From Deltaproteobacteria bacterium (GTDB lineage Bacteria > JAGRBM01 > JAHCIT01), in assembly GCA_026129095.1 (NCBI GenBank), contig JAHCIT010000008.1:144374-208373 (forward strand): a stretch of DNA of 64,000 nucleotides. The letters are read 5' to 3'. The notes beneath the pieces were generated by a model. It was not told the DNA's origin and made no database searches. It worked only from the letters and a program-made list of their open reading frames with translations. The position numbers were made by a program, and so were the translations under genes. This document shows, piece after piece, positions 1 to 9,069 of this stretch. Each line of letters starts with the position of its first letter. The first letter of the stretch is position 1.

Positions 1-2
1 CG

Positions 3-2042
3 TTCGACCGGCTGGAACCAGTTTACCGGAATCTACTCGGGACTGGCCGGGATGCGCCGCTGGGGCTCCTCTTTGACACCTATCTGGAAGCAGTCGCGAA
101 ACTCCCCGATACGCGGGACCGGGAGACGTTCCGGTTGCTCGCCGGGGTTCTACTCGAGGTGCTGCTTGATCCGCGAACCGCCCGCGCCTTCGGACGCATT
201 CTGGATACCCCCTACCTTGAGGCCAATGCCGAATGGCTCCGTGAAACCATCGACCGTGGCGACCTTATCCACCTGCTCCGGGTTCTCTCCAAAGCCTCTC
301 TCGAATCCGACCCACGGAATCCCACGGCACCGGTACTGGCCGCGACAGTCCGGCTGCTCCAGATGCTCTGGGAAACCGACCGGCGCAACCGTTCGCGCAC
401 CTATGCCGAAAGCATGGCCATCGCCATCGGCGAACTGTTGCAGGCAGGAAGCGACGGCACCTCCTCCATCGCCGACTTCGTGAACTACCTCGGCACGATC
501 AGCGATAACGACCGCCAGCAGCTTGGCCGCATCTTCTGGCAAAGCTCGAAGAAGAACGAACGGCCTGCCGATCCGTTCCCTGCAAACGGACCCACCGATG
601 CCGAACGGCTCATGCGGCTTTTCGCCGTGGCAAACTCCCCGCTCAACTGCGGGGCTCCCATCCCGTTCACCAGCCAGGTGGTCCCGCTGAACGTGCCGGG
701 GCTGCCGCAGCTCTTCCCGACCGACAACTTCATTACCGAACTGTTCGAGGCGAGCACCTATTTCAAGCCCGACACAGTAATCCAGCTGGCCAGGCTGATG
801 CCGAAGTTCATCCATGTGCTGCGGACAGGCGACAACTTCTGCGAACCGGAGATCGTCAAGGAACTGCTGTCCGACACCGACGTGATCGAGGCAAGCATCG
901 CCCATCCGCTGCTGCCCGACCTGCTGCGTCTTGGCCGCCAGATGGTGCTCAGGCGTCAGCACCATGCGGCAATCCGGCTGCTGACCATCTTCTCAGACTC
1001 TGGTGTGGTCCCGCATGGAATCCCGCTCCTCGCCACCTTGTACAAGACGGACGGGGCTGAGCAGTTATACCAGTTCGTCGAACGGCAGAAATCGTGGGAA
1101 CTCCGCAATAGGAACCAGCTGACGGCCTTCGAGCATTCGCTCAGGTCCGGCGCAGTCCTCCTGGCACCGGACCGGGATCATGTGGTGCCGGGTGCCGAGC
1201 TCGCCGGGCGCCTGCACCCGTTCTTCCGGAAGGACCGGCTGATCCACCTCGAGCGGGCATTCTCGCACGTGGGCCGACGCCTCGTTTCCGGGGAACAGGC
1301 GCCGGGACTGGGGCGCATGGACCTGGTGGCCTCCCGCTGGATTGCGGCCGATCCCGATGGACACGGGATTCGCCAGCTCCGGGATTTTCTGGATGGAAGC
1401 CCGGAGAACGGCGACCTTGTGGCGGTGCTGGCGGCACTGCCTCCAGCATCCGGTCAGCCTTCGGTGATTGCGGCGAGTCTGCCCGGCCTCGCCGTGAATA
1501 TGGATGAAGCTGGACTGGTGGATGCCGGGCTCAACCTCGGACGCCGTTTTTTCACGATCAACCGCCAGACCGGTGCCTCCCTTTCGTGGACATTCCATAA
1601 ACTGTTTTATCCGCGTCCCGATACCGGCCAGACGCCCTTTTCCCATACGATGCCGGCTTTCTCCGCACTGTCCGGGCACATGACGCCGCGGCAGGCTGTC
1701 TGGAAGGCATGGGCCGGAAGTGGAACTGCCCGGCCGCTCGAACCACTCCTTAAATCCGTCCGACACTGGACTCGCGCCCGCGAATCCGGTCCACCGCATG
1801 CTCTCCGGGTACGAACGCTGCTAACCCGCCTCACCCGGCTTCCCGCCCCAGAAGGCCGGGGACTGCTGGTTGACCGTGCTGCCGAACTGGCAGGAAAATC
1901 CCGCGAGAACGGTTTTGCACGGACCCTGATTGAAACCCTCGAAATGCTGGAAGTCCGGGGGTACCTCGATACCCGCAATCCGTCCATTATGGACTGGGCT
2001 GCCAGCCGGTTACATAACCGTGATTTGGACGACGGCTTATAA
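3..2042 (+). CDS. Unknown helical protein, 5' truncated by window edge
   Basis: The reading frame is already open at base 3 and runs to a TAA at 2040-2042, giving at least 679 residues, so the true start lies upstream of the window. I do not recognise the family. The visible part is rich in leucine, arginine and alanine and looks like stacked helices, with no transmembrane stretch, no cysteine motif and no evident catalytic signature. It ends 46 bp before the PDZ protein gene on the same strand. A helical-repeat scaffold is a guess only. Confidence 0.6.
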   Translation, partial: FDRLEPVYRNLLGTGRDAPLGLLFDTYLEAVAKLPDTRDRETFRLLAGVLLEVLLDPRTARAFGRILDTPYLEANAEWLRETIDRGDLIHLLRVLSKASLESDPRNPTAPVLAATVRLLQMLWETDRRNRSRTYAESMAIAIGELLQAGSDGTSSIADFVNYLGTISDNDRQQLGRIFWQSSKKNERPADPFPANGPTDAERLMRLFAVANSPLNCGAPIPFTSQVVPLNVPGLPQLFPTDNFITELFEASTYFKPDTVIQLARLMPKFIHVLRTGDNFCEPEIVKELLSDTDVIEASIAHPLLPDLLRLGRQMVLRRQHHAAIRLLTIFSDSGVVPHGIPLLATLYKTDGAEQLYQFVERQKSWELRNRNQLTAFEHSLRSGAVLLAPDRDHVVPGAELAGRLHPFFRKDRLIHLERAFSHVGRRLVSGEQAPGLGRMDLVASRWIAADPDGHGIRQLRDFLDGSPENGDLVAVLAALPPASGQPSVIAASLPGLAVNMDEAGLVDAGLNLGRRFFTINRQTGASLSWTFHKLFYPRPDTGQTPFSHTMPAFSALSGHMTPRQAVWKAWAGSGTARPLEPLLKSVRHWTRARESGPPHALRVRTLLTRLTRLPAPEGRGLLVDRAAELAGKSRENGFARTLIETLEMLEVRGYLDTRNPSIMDWAASRLHNRDLDDGL

Positions 2043-2088
2043 AATTACCCTCTCCCTTTAGGCCAAGGAAACATTAGACTTCATCCCC

Positions 2089-3000
2089 ATGTTCCGCTGG
2101 AGTGGACTCATAGCCGGATCGGCAGTGCTGTTCGCGGGTTTCGTGGTGCTGTGGTTTACCAGCTACACGTTCGCCCCGCCCGCGGCCATCGTGGGCGGCG
2201 TCGAGCCCGGGAGCCCCGCCGCACAGGCGGGGCTGATATCCGGCGACGCCATCGCGGCAGTCAACGGCCGGGAGATTTCCAACTTCACGGAGTTCCTGGA
2301 GATAGCCGGTTCGGCCCAGGTGGGCGAACCGCTTTATCTGACCCTGTACCGGGAGGGCACCGCACTCGACCGGCGTACCCTGATCCGCCCCGCCCCGCTC
2401 CCGCACGAAGACCCGGACAGCCTGTACTGGACCGGCATCGATCCACCCCACCGGGCCGTCATTGGCGCCATCGCGCCGCGGAATCCCGCCGATCTGGCGG
2501 GGCTGCTGCCGGGCGATGTCATTCTCTCCGCCGGTGGTGAACCGGTCGATTTTTTCTCCCAGCTCGCACAGATCACAGCCGCCGCCAGCGGGCCCATTGA
2601 CCTGAAGGTCCGGCGGGTGGGCCGCGAATTCACCGTTACCGTCACGCCGATGGATGTCGAACTGAAAACCGCCGCGGGTGAGCCGTTCCTGGACCGGAAC
2701 GGACAGCCCATCCGGAAGAAGATCATTGGCGTGGCGCTGGATCCGTCCCGTTACCTGTATTCGCCGGTCACACGGTTCTCGTCCGCGGCTGAAGCGATAT
2801 CGAGCACCATCAGGGCGCCACGCCACACCATCACTGCCCTGACCCTGCTGGCGGGTGGAATCTCCGGCGACCCCCTCCAGGACCGTACCGCCGCGCTGTT
2901 CCGTTCCATCGGAACGCTGGTCGCCTGTCTCGGGTGGCTGACGCTTGCAGCCGGGGTTGGCATCGTGTTCTGGCTGAAACCGGAGAAACCGGCCAGCTAA
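2089..3000 (+). CDS. Membrane-anchored double-PDZ protein, RseP-like but lacking protease motifs
   Basis: 303 residues. An N-terminal hydrophobic helix (about residues 7-28) is followed by two PDZ-like domains (about 30-105 and 115-195), each with the typical pattern of a glycine-rich ligand loop and an A-G-L-x-x-G-D-x-I segment. A second membrane helix lies near residues 275-295. The C-terminal segment with SRY, SS and STI-type spacing resembles the post-PDZ part of RseP. There is no HExxH and no LDG motif, so it cannot be an active site-2 protease. It sits directly upstream of rseP, which suggests a duplicated and decayed copy or a substrate-recruiting partner. The function is inferred. Confidence 0.7.
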   Translation: MFRWSGLIAGSAVLFAGFVVLWFTSYTFAPPAAIVGGVEPGSPAAQAGLISGDAIAAVNGREISNFTEFLEIAGSAQVGEPLYLTLYREGTALDRRTLIRPAPLPHEDPDSLYWTGIDPPHRAVIGAIAPRNPADLAGLLPGDVILSAGGEPVDFFSQLAQITAAASGPIDLKVRRVGREFTVTVTPMDVELKTAAGEPFLDRNGQPIRKKIIGVALDPSRYLYSPVTRFSSAAEAISSTIRAPRHTITALTLLAGGISGDPLQDRTAALFRSIGTLVACLGWLTLAAGVGIVFWLKPEKPAS

Positions 3001-3108
3001 CTGCCCAACAACCCGGCTGTTTTCGCCCTGAATTGAGCAATTTTCATGGATCAGGGCCGCTTGTTGGCCTTGGACGCCGCTGGAGCCGTGGCTAGACTCG
3101 TTTCCAGC

Positions 3109-4506
3109 ATGAGTTTCTTCTTTATATTGATAGGCATACTGGCGATCGGTTTCCTGATCTTCGTTCATGAACTCGGCCATTTCCTCGCGGCCAAGTGGTG
3201 CGGCGTAAAGGTTGAGCGGTTCGCCATCGGCTTCGGCCCGAAACTGGCCGGGTTCAACTGGGGCGAAACCGAGTACGCCCTGTGCGCCATCCCGCTCGGC
3301 GGATACGTGAAGATGCACGGCGACGCCTACGAGGAGTTCGAGGGCAAGGAGGCCAAGGGCCTCGAAAACATGGGGTACGGGAAGGACGAAAAGCCGGAAA
3401 GTTCCGAACCGGAAGCCCCGCCGCCGCCGCCCGTGGACCCCAGCCGCAGTTTTCTCAAGAAGTCGATTCCCCAGCGGATCCTCATTGCGCTGGCGGGCCC
3501 CGCTTTCAATATCGGCTTCGCACTGCTCCTTTTCGTCGGCTACCACATGGCAACGCCCCTGCCCGAGCCGGTAGCGGGCGGTGTTGCTACCGGCTCGCCG
3601 GCCGAACTGGCCGGCATCCAGGCTGGCGACCGGATTGTCAGGATCGACGGCAGCACGCCACGCAATTACGAGGAAGTGCTCCTTTACGCCGAACGGGCGG
3701 TGACCGGCCCCGTGCCACTAACGATTCAACGTGGCGAAAATACCTTTGATGCCGTTGTCCAGAAACCCCAGATCGCTCCGGCTGACGACATGGGCCAGTT
3801 CAGCTGGCTGGGGATTTACCAGCCGTTCGAGGCGCGTATCGGCCGGTTCTCGGCTGAGTCCGCCGCACAGGCCGCCGGGTTCAAGGTGGACGACGAGGTG
3901 ATCGCCATTGACGGCCAGCCAGTTCACTACTTTTTCCAGATGGCCACCATCGTACGCGGATCGGGCGGGCGCGAACTCAATTTCACCATCCGGCGGGGCA
4001 ATGAGACACTTCAGATCGCCGTGAGCCCCAGGGCGGTCAGCGAGAACGGCCCCTTCCTCATCGGCGTCGAGCCCAACGTGAGCCGCTATACCCGCGGCGC
4101 ACCGATGTCCTTCGACTCTGCCGTAAGGTCGTCCGTCCAGCAGACCCTGTACCTGTCGGCCATGATCCCCCGCGTGTTCTACCAGATGATCACGCAGCAG
4201 CGCTCGGCCAAGGAACTGGGCGGGCCGATCGAGATCGTCAAACAGATCGGGCATCAGGCCGAGCAGAGTCTCGCGCAGGTTGTGCGTCTTGTGGCTCTCA
4301 TCAGCGTCAACCTCGGAATCGTCAACCTGTTCCCCATCCCCGTGCTCGACGGCGGACATATCGTCATGTTCCTCATGGAGGCAGTGAACCGCAAACCGGT
4401 CAGCCTCCGTGTGCGCGAAGTCATGCAGGGGTTCGGGCTCGTGTTCATCCTGGGCCTGATGGTGATCGCCCTCTACAACGACATCGTACGGAACTTCGTC
4501 AACTGA
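3109..4506 (+). CDS. rseP: RseP-type site-2 zinc metalloprotease
   Basis: 465 residues from the ATG at 3109. An in-frame ATG at 3046 would add 21 residues that do not fit the family. The first membrane helix carries the zinc motif HELGH at residues 20-24, and the second metal ligand motif LDG is near residues 413-415. Two PDZ domains lie between, with NxxPAFN-like AGPAFNIG near residue 135. RseP cleaves anti-sigma factors and signal peptides inside the inner membrane. An acidic proline-rich insert (about residues 95-120) separates the first helix region from the rest. It overlaps the start of tsaB by 4 bases, so the two are probably co-transcribed. Confidence 0.93.
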   Translation: MSFFFILIGILAIGFLIFVHELGHFLAAKWCGVKVERFAIGFGPKLAGFNWGETEYALCAIPLGGYVKMHGDAYEEFEGKEAKGLENMGYGKDEKPESSEPEAPPPPPVDPSRSFLKKSIPQRILIALAGPAFNIGFALLLFVGYHMATPLPEPVAGGVATGSPAELAGIQAGDRIVRIDGSTPRNYEEVLLYAERAVTGPVPLTIQRGENTFDAVVQKPQIAPADDMGQFSWLGIYQPFEARIGRFSAESAAQAAGFKVDDEVIAIDGQPVHYFFQMATIVRGSGGRELNFTIRRGNETLQIAVSPRAVSENGPFLIGVEPNVSRYTRGAPMSFDSAVRSSVQQTLYLSAMIPRVFYQMITQQRSAKELGGPIEIVKQIGHQAEQSLAQVVRLVALISVNLGIVNLFPIPVLDGGHIVMFLMEAVNRKPVSLRVREVMQGFGLVFILGLMVIALYNDIVRNFVN

Positions 4507-5153
4507 AAACGCTTGTCTTCGACACCTCTGGACGGACCTTCAGCGCGGCGCTGGCCGACGGCCCTCAAATCGTAGCCCGGTATGCGGAGCGCGAACCGGG
4601 CCAGGTGTCCGAGCGGCTGCTCCCCATCGTCGACCGGCTTCTTGATGGGGCTGGATGGAAAAAAACGGACCTGGAAGCCGTGGGGTTCGTGGACGGGCCA
4701 GGCAGCTTCACTGGGCTCCGGATCGGACTGTCCACGGCCTTGGGACTTCAGGCCGGGCTCGGCCTGAAACTCGCGGCTGCCGGAACATTCGAGTCGCTGG
4801 CCGAAACCGCTTCCGGCCAGGGGAAACCGGTAATCTGTCTTGAAGATGCCCGTATCGGCCAGTTCTATGCGGCCCTCTATGATGCCGCCGGAACGCCAGA
4901 CTCCCGGTTGCCCGAGGGCGCCTATCCGGAAGCAACAGTCCGGCGGTTCATCGCGCCGGATGTGCTGCGTGCCGGGCGGGGCTGGAACTCCCGCAACGGT
5001 GCCGTGTTTGGCCCGCTGCCCGCAGATATTGACGCCCCCGGCATCGCCGCCATTGCGCGGATCATTCACCGGAAGGCCGGGGCCGGAGCGTGGTCCGGGC
5101 CGGACAGTGTGAGGCCCCGTTATCTCGGCATCTCGCCGGTAGAGGCAAAATAG
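4503..5153 (+). CDS. tsaB: TsaB, tRNA threonylcarbamoyladenosine biosynthesis, apparent CTG start
   Basis: 216 residues when started at CTG 4503, which overlaps the rseP stop as CTGA. Only this start gives the conserved N-terminus KTLVFDTSGRTFSAAL, matching the usual MKILAIDTS opening of TsaB. The first ATG in frame falls about 34 codons later and would remove the ATPase-fold core strand. The segment VGFVDGPGSFTGLRIGLSTA is the family signature. TsaB partners TsaD and TsaE in making t6A37 of ANN-decoding tRNAs. No ATG, GTG or TTG occurs in frame at a suitable place. Confidence 0.85.
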   Translation: MKTLVFDTSGRTFSAALADGPQIVARYAEREPGQVSERLLPIVDRLLDGAGWKKTDLEAVGFVDGPGSFTGLRIGLSTALGLQAGLGLKLAAAGTFESLAETASGQGKPVICLEDARIGQFYAALYDAAGTPDSRLPEGAYPEATVRRFIAPDVLRAGRGWNSRNGAVFGPLPADIDAPGIAAIARIIHRKAGAGAWSGPDSVRPRYLGISPVEAK

Positions 5154-5155
5154 TC

Positions 5156-5779
5156 ATGCCCTCCAGCTCCAGAACATCCCCATCGCAAAAGCCGGGAAGG
5201 CGGATTGCACTGTTTGGCGGCAGCTTTGATCCGCCGCACTTTGCGCATGTCCTGGCCGTGGCCCATCTGGCCGCAGGACCGTTCGACGAGGTGTGGGTGA
5301 TCCCCTGTGCAGGCCATCCGTTTGGAAAACAGCTTGCTCCCTTCGCGGACCGGATGGCCATGTGCCGTGCGGCATTCGGATTCATGCGTAATGTCAGGGT
5401 GATTCCCATCGAAGACCGCCTCCCCAAGCCAACGTTGACCCTGAATACCCTTCGGGAGCTGAAACGCCTCCATCCCCATGTGAACTTCACGCTCGCCTTC
5501 GGAGCGGACGTGATCGCCCAACGCCGCCGCTGGCACCGGTTCGACCGTATTGAGAAAGAAGCCGAGGTCGTGTTTTTCCGGCGCCCAGGCTTCGGTGGCG
5601 GCAAGGGCATCAGTTGGATCAGCAGCGTGGAGTTCGGGGATATCTCCTCCACGAAGATACGCCGGGCGCTCGCCACTGGCAGGAATGCCAGCCACCTGGT
5701 ACCTGCCCGGGTGCTGGAAGAAATCGGTCGCCGCGGGCTTTATCGGGTTCGACGAAACCGGACGAAAAGGCCACACTAA
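5156..5779 (+). CDS. nadD: Nicotinate-nucleotide adenylyltransferase (NadD family)
   Basis: 207 residues from ATG 5156, two bases after tsaB. The nucleotidyltransferase motif GGSFDPPHFAHV is at residues 21-32, and the C-terminal ISSTKIR motif near residue 170 closes the active site. The enzyme makes deamido-NAD from NaMN and ATP. An upstream in-frame start at 5090 would overlap tsaB and adds residues foreign to the family. The linker between the motifs differs from E. coli NadD, so a related adenylyltransferase cannot be fully excluded. Confidence 0.85.
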   Translation: MPSSSRTSPSQKPGRRIALFGGSFDPPHFAHVLAVAHLAAGPFDEVWVIPCAGHPFGKQLAPFADRMAMCRAAFGFMRNVRVIPIEDRLPKPTLTLNTLRELKRLHPHVNFTLAFGADVIAQRRRWHRFDRIEKEAEVVFFRRPGFGGGKGISWISSVEFGDISSTKIRRALATGRNASHLVPARVLEEIGRRGLYRVRRNRTKRPH

Positions 5780-5793
5780 CACTAGAAGACGAT

Positions 5794-8700
5794 ATGGATC
5801 AGGAACCGGCAGCCGGAACTACCGCCCCCCCTCGGGGACCCACCCGCCATGCAGAAGCCCATGTGCCGTGGCCGGTATGGGCGGTTCTGTACGAAGCCCG
5901 CTGGCGCCTGAGGGGTGCCGCGCTGGTCCGTACATTCCTCGCCCTCATGATGGGAACCGGCATGACCGCAACCGGCCTGTTGCTGGCCTACCCATATGCC
6001 CGTGACACCCGGCTGGGGCTCCCGCTTCTGGTGGTAATGGCATGGATAACGGTCTGCGCCGGTGCGGGTCTGGCAATCTGGTGGTTCCTGCTCGACCGGT
6101 TTTCCAGCCGGGATATCGCCCGACGTATCGAGGACCGCCACCCGGAACTGAGTGGCGCCTTTTCGAATACGATCGAGTTTCAGCATTGGCTGTCGGGCAA
6201 GCAGAAACCGCCGGAAGGCATCTCCCTTGAACTGGCCGCGGAGGAGTTCGCAAGAGCCTCGCATGAGGCTGGACGCCTCCGCATGGGGAGGCTCAACAAC
6301 TGGAGACAGGTTGGATGGCTGGCACTGGCCTCGCTGGCACCCGTTCTGATTGCCGGCAGTCTCATTCTGGCTGACTCTTTCCGGGCGCGCCGGGCATGGA
6401 TCGCCTTCCGTGAGCCCCGGCAGGCCGTTCAGGAAATCAGGGCCGCGCTGGAAACCACCGGTGCGCAGTTCGATCCGGCCAAGATCGCCGCTGTCCGGGT
6501 CGAGCTGCACTACCCTGACTATCTTGCCCTGCCACCGACCATCATCGAAGCAAGCGACGGTTCCATCGAGGCCATACGGGGAACCCGCGTCATACTGGAT
6601 ATCCGTACGCTGGAGAATGTCCGCGCGGCCCGCATGGGGTTCGCTGATGGCGGGTCTGCGTTCACCAGCGGCCCCGCTTCACCCAGGCCGGCCGTGGAGG
6701 TAACCAGCAGCCGTTCGCTCAAGGCCGAGTTCATCACCGGCACCAGCGGCGTCCTGTATTTCTACTATCGCCGTCCCTGGCGGATCGGAGAGAGCCGCTC
6801 CCAGGCGTTCCGGATCACCGTCACCGACGATCTCACGCCACGGGTCGAGATGCCCGAACCCGCCGGAGAGAGGAAAGTGAAACCCGGCGATGAGTTCACG
6901 GTTCGCTACCATGCCTTCGATGACCACGCCCTCACGAAGCTCCAGCTGAGGCTGAAGGGGCGGCTGGTCGATGAAACCCGGGAACTCCCCGCGCCTGAAC
7001 CGGGTTCCTCCAGTGCGGGCGGGGAATACAAACTGGAACTCGGTTCGGTGGATCTCACGGGAGAGGAAGAGGTCGAGCTCTTCATCGAAGCGCTCGACAA
7101 CGATACCGTATCCGGCCCCAAGACCGGTGTTTCGCCCAAGGCACGACTCCTGCTCCGGGCCGACGAACGGGAACTGCTCGCCATCCTCGACAACCAGGAG
7201 CGGATTCTCGCCGGAATGATCGACTGGCTGGGCGGGAATCTCCAGTCCTACCCGCGTTCGGACTCCCCGCAGGCAGAAGCCGTTCTGGCCGATTTCATGA
7301 TGCTGGTTCGGCGCGGGCAGGATGTGGTGACAGCACTCGACGAAACCGTCACTGCCATGCGGAATAATCCGCTGGCCGACGAGAACGCCACCGAAGCGCT
7401 CGATAATATCTACAAGGATCTGTCCGAAGGGGCCCGCCGGTTTGAACAGGCCGGAACCCGGATAGGGTTTCCAAAGCAGCTTCCGGGCACGCCCGCAGCA
7501 GCGGCCGGCAGCCTGACGTCAGTGGCCGGCGAACAGGTGCCCCCGCTGGAAAAGCACATCCTCTTTCTGGATACACTGATCTCAAAACAGCGGCTTGACG
7601 AGGCCCTGAGGCCCCGCGAGGAGATCGATGCGATCAAGAACCGGATCCGGGAACTGATCGATGAATACCGCAAGACCGGCGACAAGGCACTGCTGGAGCA
7701 GATCCGCAAACTCAGCAACCGGCTCAAGGAACTCGTGAGCCGGACCATGATGGATGCCGCCCGGCGGTTTGATGATCTTCCTGATGAATACGTGAACAAG
7801 ACTGAGCGCAAGAAGGAGATGGAAGAACTCGAAAAGCTCTCGGACCAGCTTGCTGGCGAGCAGTTCGACGATCTCTCGGCGCTGGAGAACTATCTCAACC
7901 AGCTGGACGACACCTTCGACAACATGGATCTCGCCCGGTCGGCGTTCGCCAGTGAGGCATTCTTCAAGGAACTGGGCAGGCTCACGGAACTGGAACGGAA
8001 GGTGGCCGCCCTGGAGAAGGAACAGAAGGAAATCGTCCAGGAAATCGAGAAGCTGCGCGGGAACGAAAGCGACAACCCGTTCACCAAGGCAGAACAGGAA
8101 CAGATACGGCAAAGTATCGAGGCCGCCAGCCGTCACCTGGAAAGCGCAGGCCGCCTGCAGGGGAACCGCGAACGGCAGCTTTTCCGCGAGCTGATGGAAG
8201 CCCGGCAGCAAGGCGACCAGGCGCGGCTGCAGCAGATCCAGCAGGAACTCCAGAATGAGCAGATGCAGCGGCTCAACCAGCGGCTGTCGAATGCCTCCCG
8301 GCAGGCCGAGAGCGCGAAAAACGACTTCGAGGCGCTGAATCTCGGTGGTGCGATGGCCAGTCTGAAAGGCCTTGAGCGGGAAGCGGCCAACCTCGCCCAG
8401 CGGACGAGCGAAAAGGGGAGCGAGCCGGGAGAACCCGGGCCCAGGGGCGACGCGCAGAAGGCCTCCGAACATATCCGGAACGCCGCCCAGCTTCTCGAAA
8501 GAAAGCTGGCAGAAGCAGCCCAGCAGAAACCCGGCCGCCAGGCACGGCAAGGCCAGTCAGACCGGCTCGGCGAACGGCAGGGGCGGGCCCAGAAGCAGGC
8601 ACAGGAACTGGCCGAACAACTGAAGGAACTGGCCGGAGGTTCACCCATGATTCCCGGCGAAAGCGGCCCCGAGATGGATTCCGCAGCGGGCGAAATGGGA

Positions 8701-9063
8701 ACGTCATCCGGTCAGCTCGGCCAGGGCCGTCCACAGGCGGCATTAAGCCCGTCCGCTTCGGCCAGCAGCCGGCTGCAGTCGATCCGCCAGGGTCTCAGCC
8801 AGGCCCGGCAGCGGATGGAAAACGGCATGCAGAGCGGCGGCCGCAGTGGGATGGCATCCGGCGGGATGCCTGGTGGCGGCCGCTCGCGTGGCCGCGAGGG
8901 CGGGGATGGAATCTGGCAGAGCGACCCGAACGTGGAAATCCCTGGCGCCGGAGAAGCCCGCGCCCCGAGCAAGGACGAGATCATCAACTCGATGAAAGAG
9001 CCCGCCCCGAAGGCGTACACGCCCCAGAACCGCGACTACTACAAGAACCTGATGCAGAACTAG
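5794..9063 (+). CDS. Large DUF4175-like membrane protein with coiled-coil C-terminal half
   Basis: 1089 residues from ATG 5794, just downstream of nadD. Two N-terminal membrane helices (about residues 45-70 and 78-100) are followed by a long soluble region with beta-rich segments resembling DUF4175 proteins. The second half is strongly charged and coiled-coil (about 560-970), rich in Glu, Arg and Gln. The tail is Gly, Ser and Met-rich and ends near the motif YTPQNRDYYKNLMQN. The family is of unknown function and probably acts at the cell envelope. It converges on the acyl-CoA dehydrogenase gene with only six bases between stops. Confidence 0.75.
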   Translation: MDQEPAAGTTAPPRGPTRHAEAHVPWPVWAVLYEARWRLRGAALVRTFLALMMGTGMTATGLLLAYPYARDTRLGLPLLVVMAWITVCAGAGLAIWWFLLDRFSSRDIARRIEDRHPELSGAFSNTIEFQHWLSGKQKPPEGISLELAAEEFARASHEAGRLRMGRLNNWRQVGWLALASLAPVLIAGSLILADSFRARRAWIAFREPRQAVQEIRAALETTGAQFDPAKIAAVRVELHYPDYLALPPTIIEASDGSIEAIRGTRVILDIRTLENVRAARMGFADGGSAFTSGPASPRPAVEVTSSRSLKAEFITGTSGVLYFYYRRPWRIGESRSQAFRITVTDDLTPRVEMPEPAGERKVKPGDEFTVRYHAFDDHALTKLQLRLKGRLVDETRELPAPEPGSSSAGGEYKLELGSVDLTGEEEVELFIEALDNDTVSGPKTGVSPKARLLLRADERELLAILDNQERILAGMIDWLGGNLQSYPRSDSPQAEAVLADFMMLVRRGQDVVTALDETVTAMRNNPLADENATEALDNIYKDLSEGARRFEQAGTRIGFPKQLPGTPAAAAGSLTSVAGEQVPPLEKHILFLDTLISKQRLDEALRPREEIDAIKNRIRELIDEYRKTGDKALLEQIRKLSNRLKELVSRTMMDAARRFDDLPDEYVNKTERKKEMEELEKLSDQLAGEQFDDLSALENYLNQLDDTFDNMDLARSAFASEAFFKELGRLTELERKVAALEKEQKEIVQEIEKLRGNESDNPFTKAEQEQIRQSIEAASRHLESAGRLQGNRERQLFRELMEARQQGDQARLQQIQQELQNEQMQRLNQRLSNASRQAESAKNDFEALNLGGAMASLKGLEREAANLAQRTSEKGSEPGEPGPRGDAQKASEHIRNAAQLLERKLAEAAQQKPGRQARQGQSDRLGERQGRAQKQAQELAEQLKELAGGSPMIPGESGPEMDSAAGEMGTSSGQLGQGRPQAALSPSASASSRLQSIRQGLSQARQRMENGMQSGGRSGMASGGMPGGGRSRGREGGDGIWQSDPNVEIPGAGEARAPSKDEIINSMKEPAPKAYTPQNRDYYKNLMQN

Positions 9064-9069
9064 GCCGGG

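Noticed and set aside
2074-3546. 490-codon minus-strand frame opposite the PDZ and rseP genes
   Set aside because: It has no recognisable family or ribosome site, and rseP is certain on the other strand.
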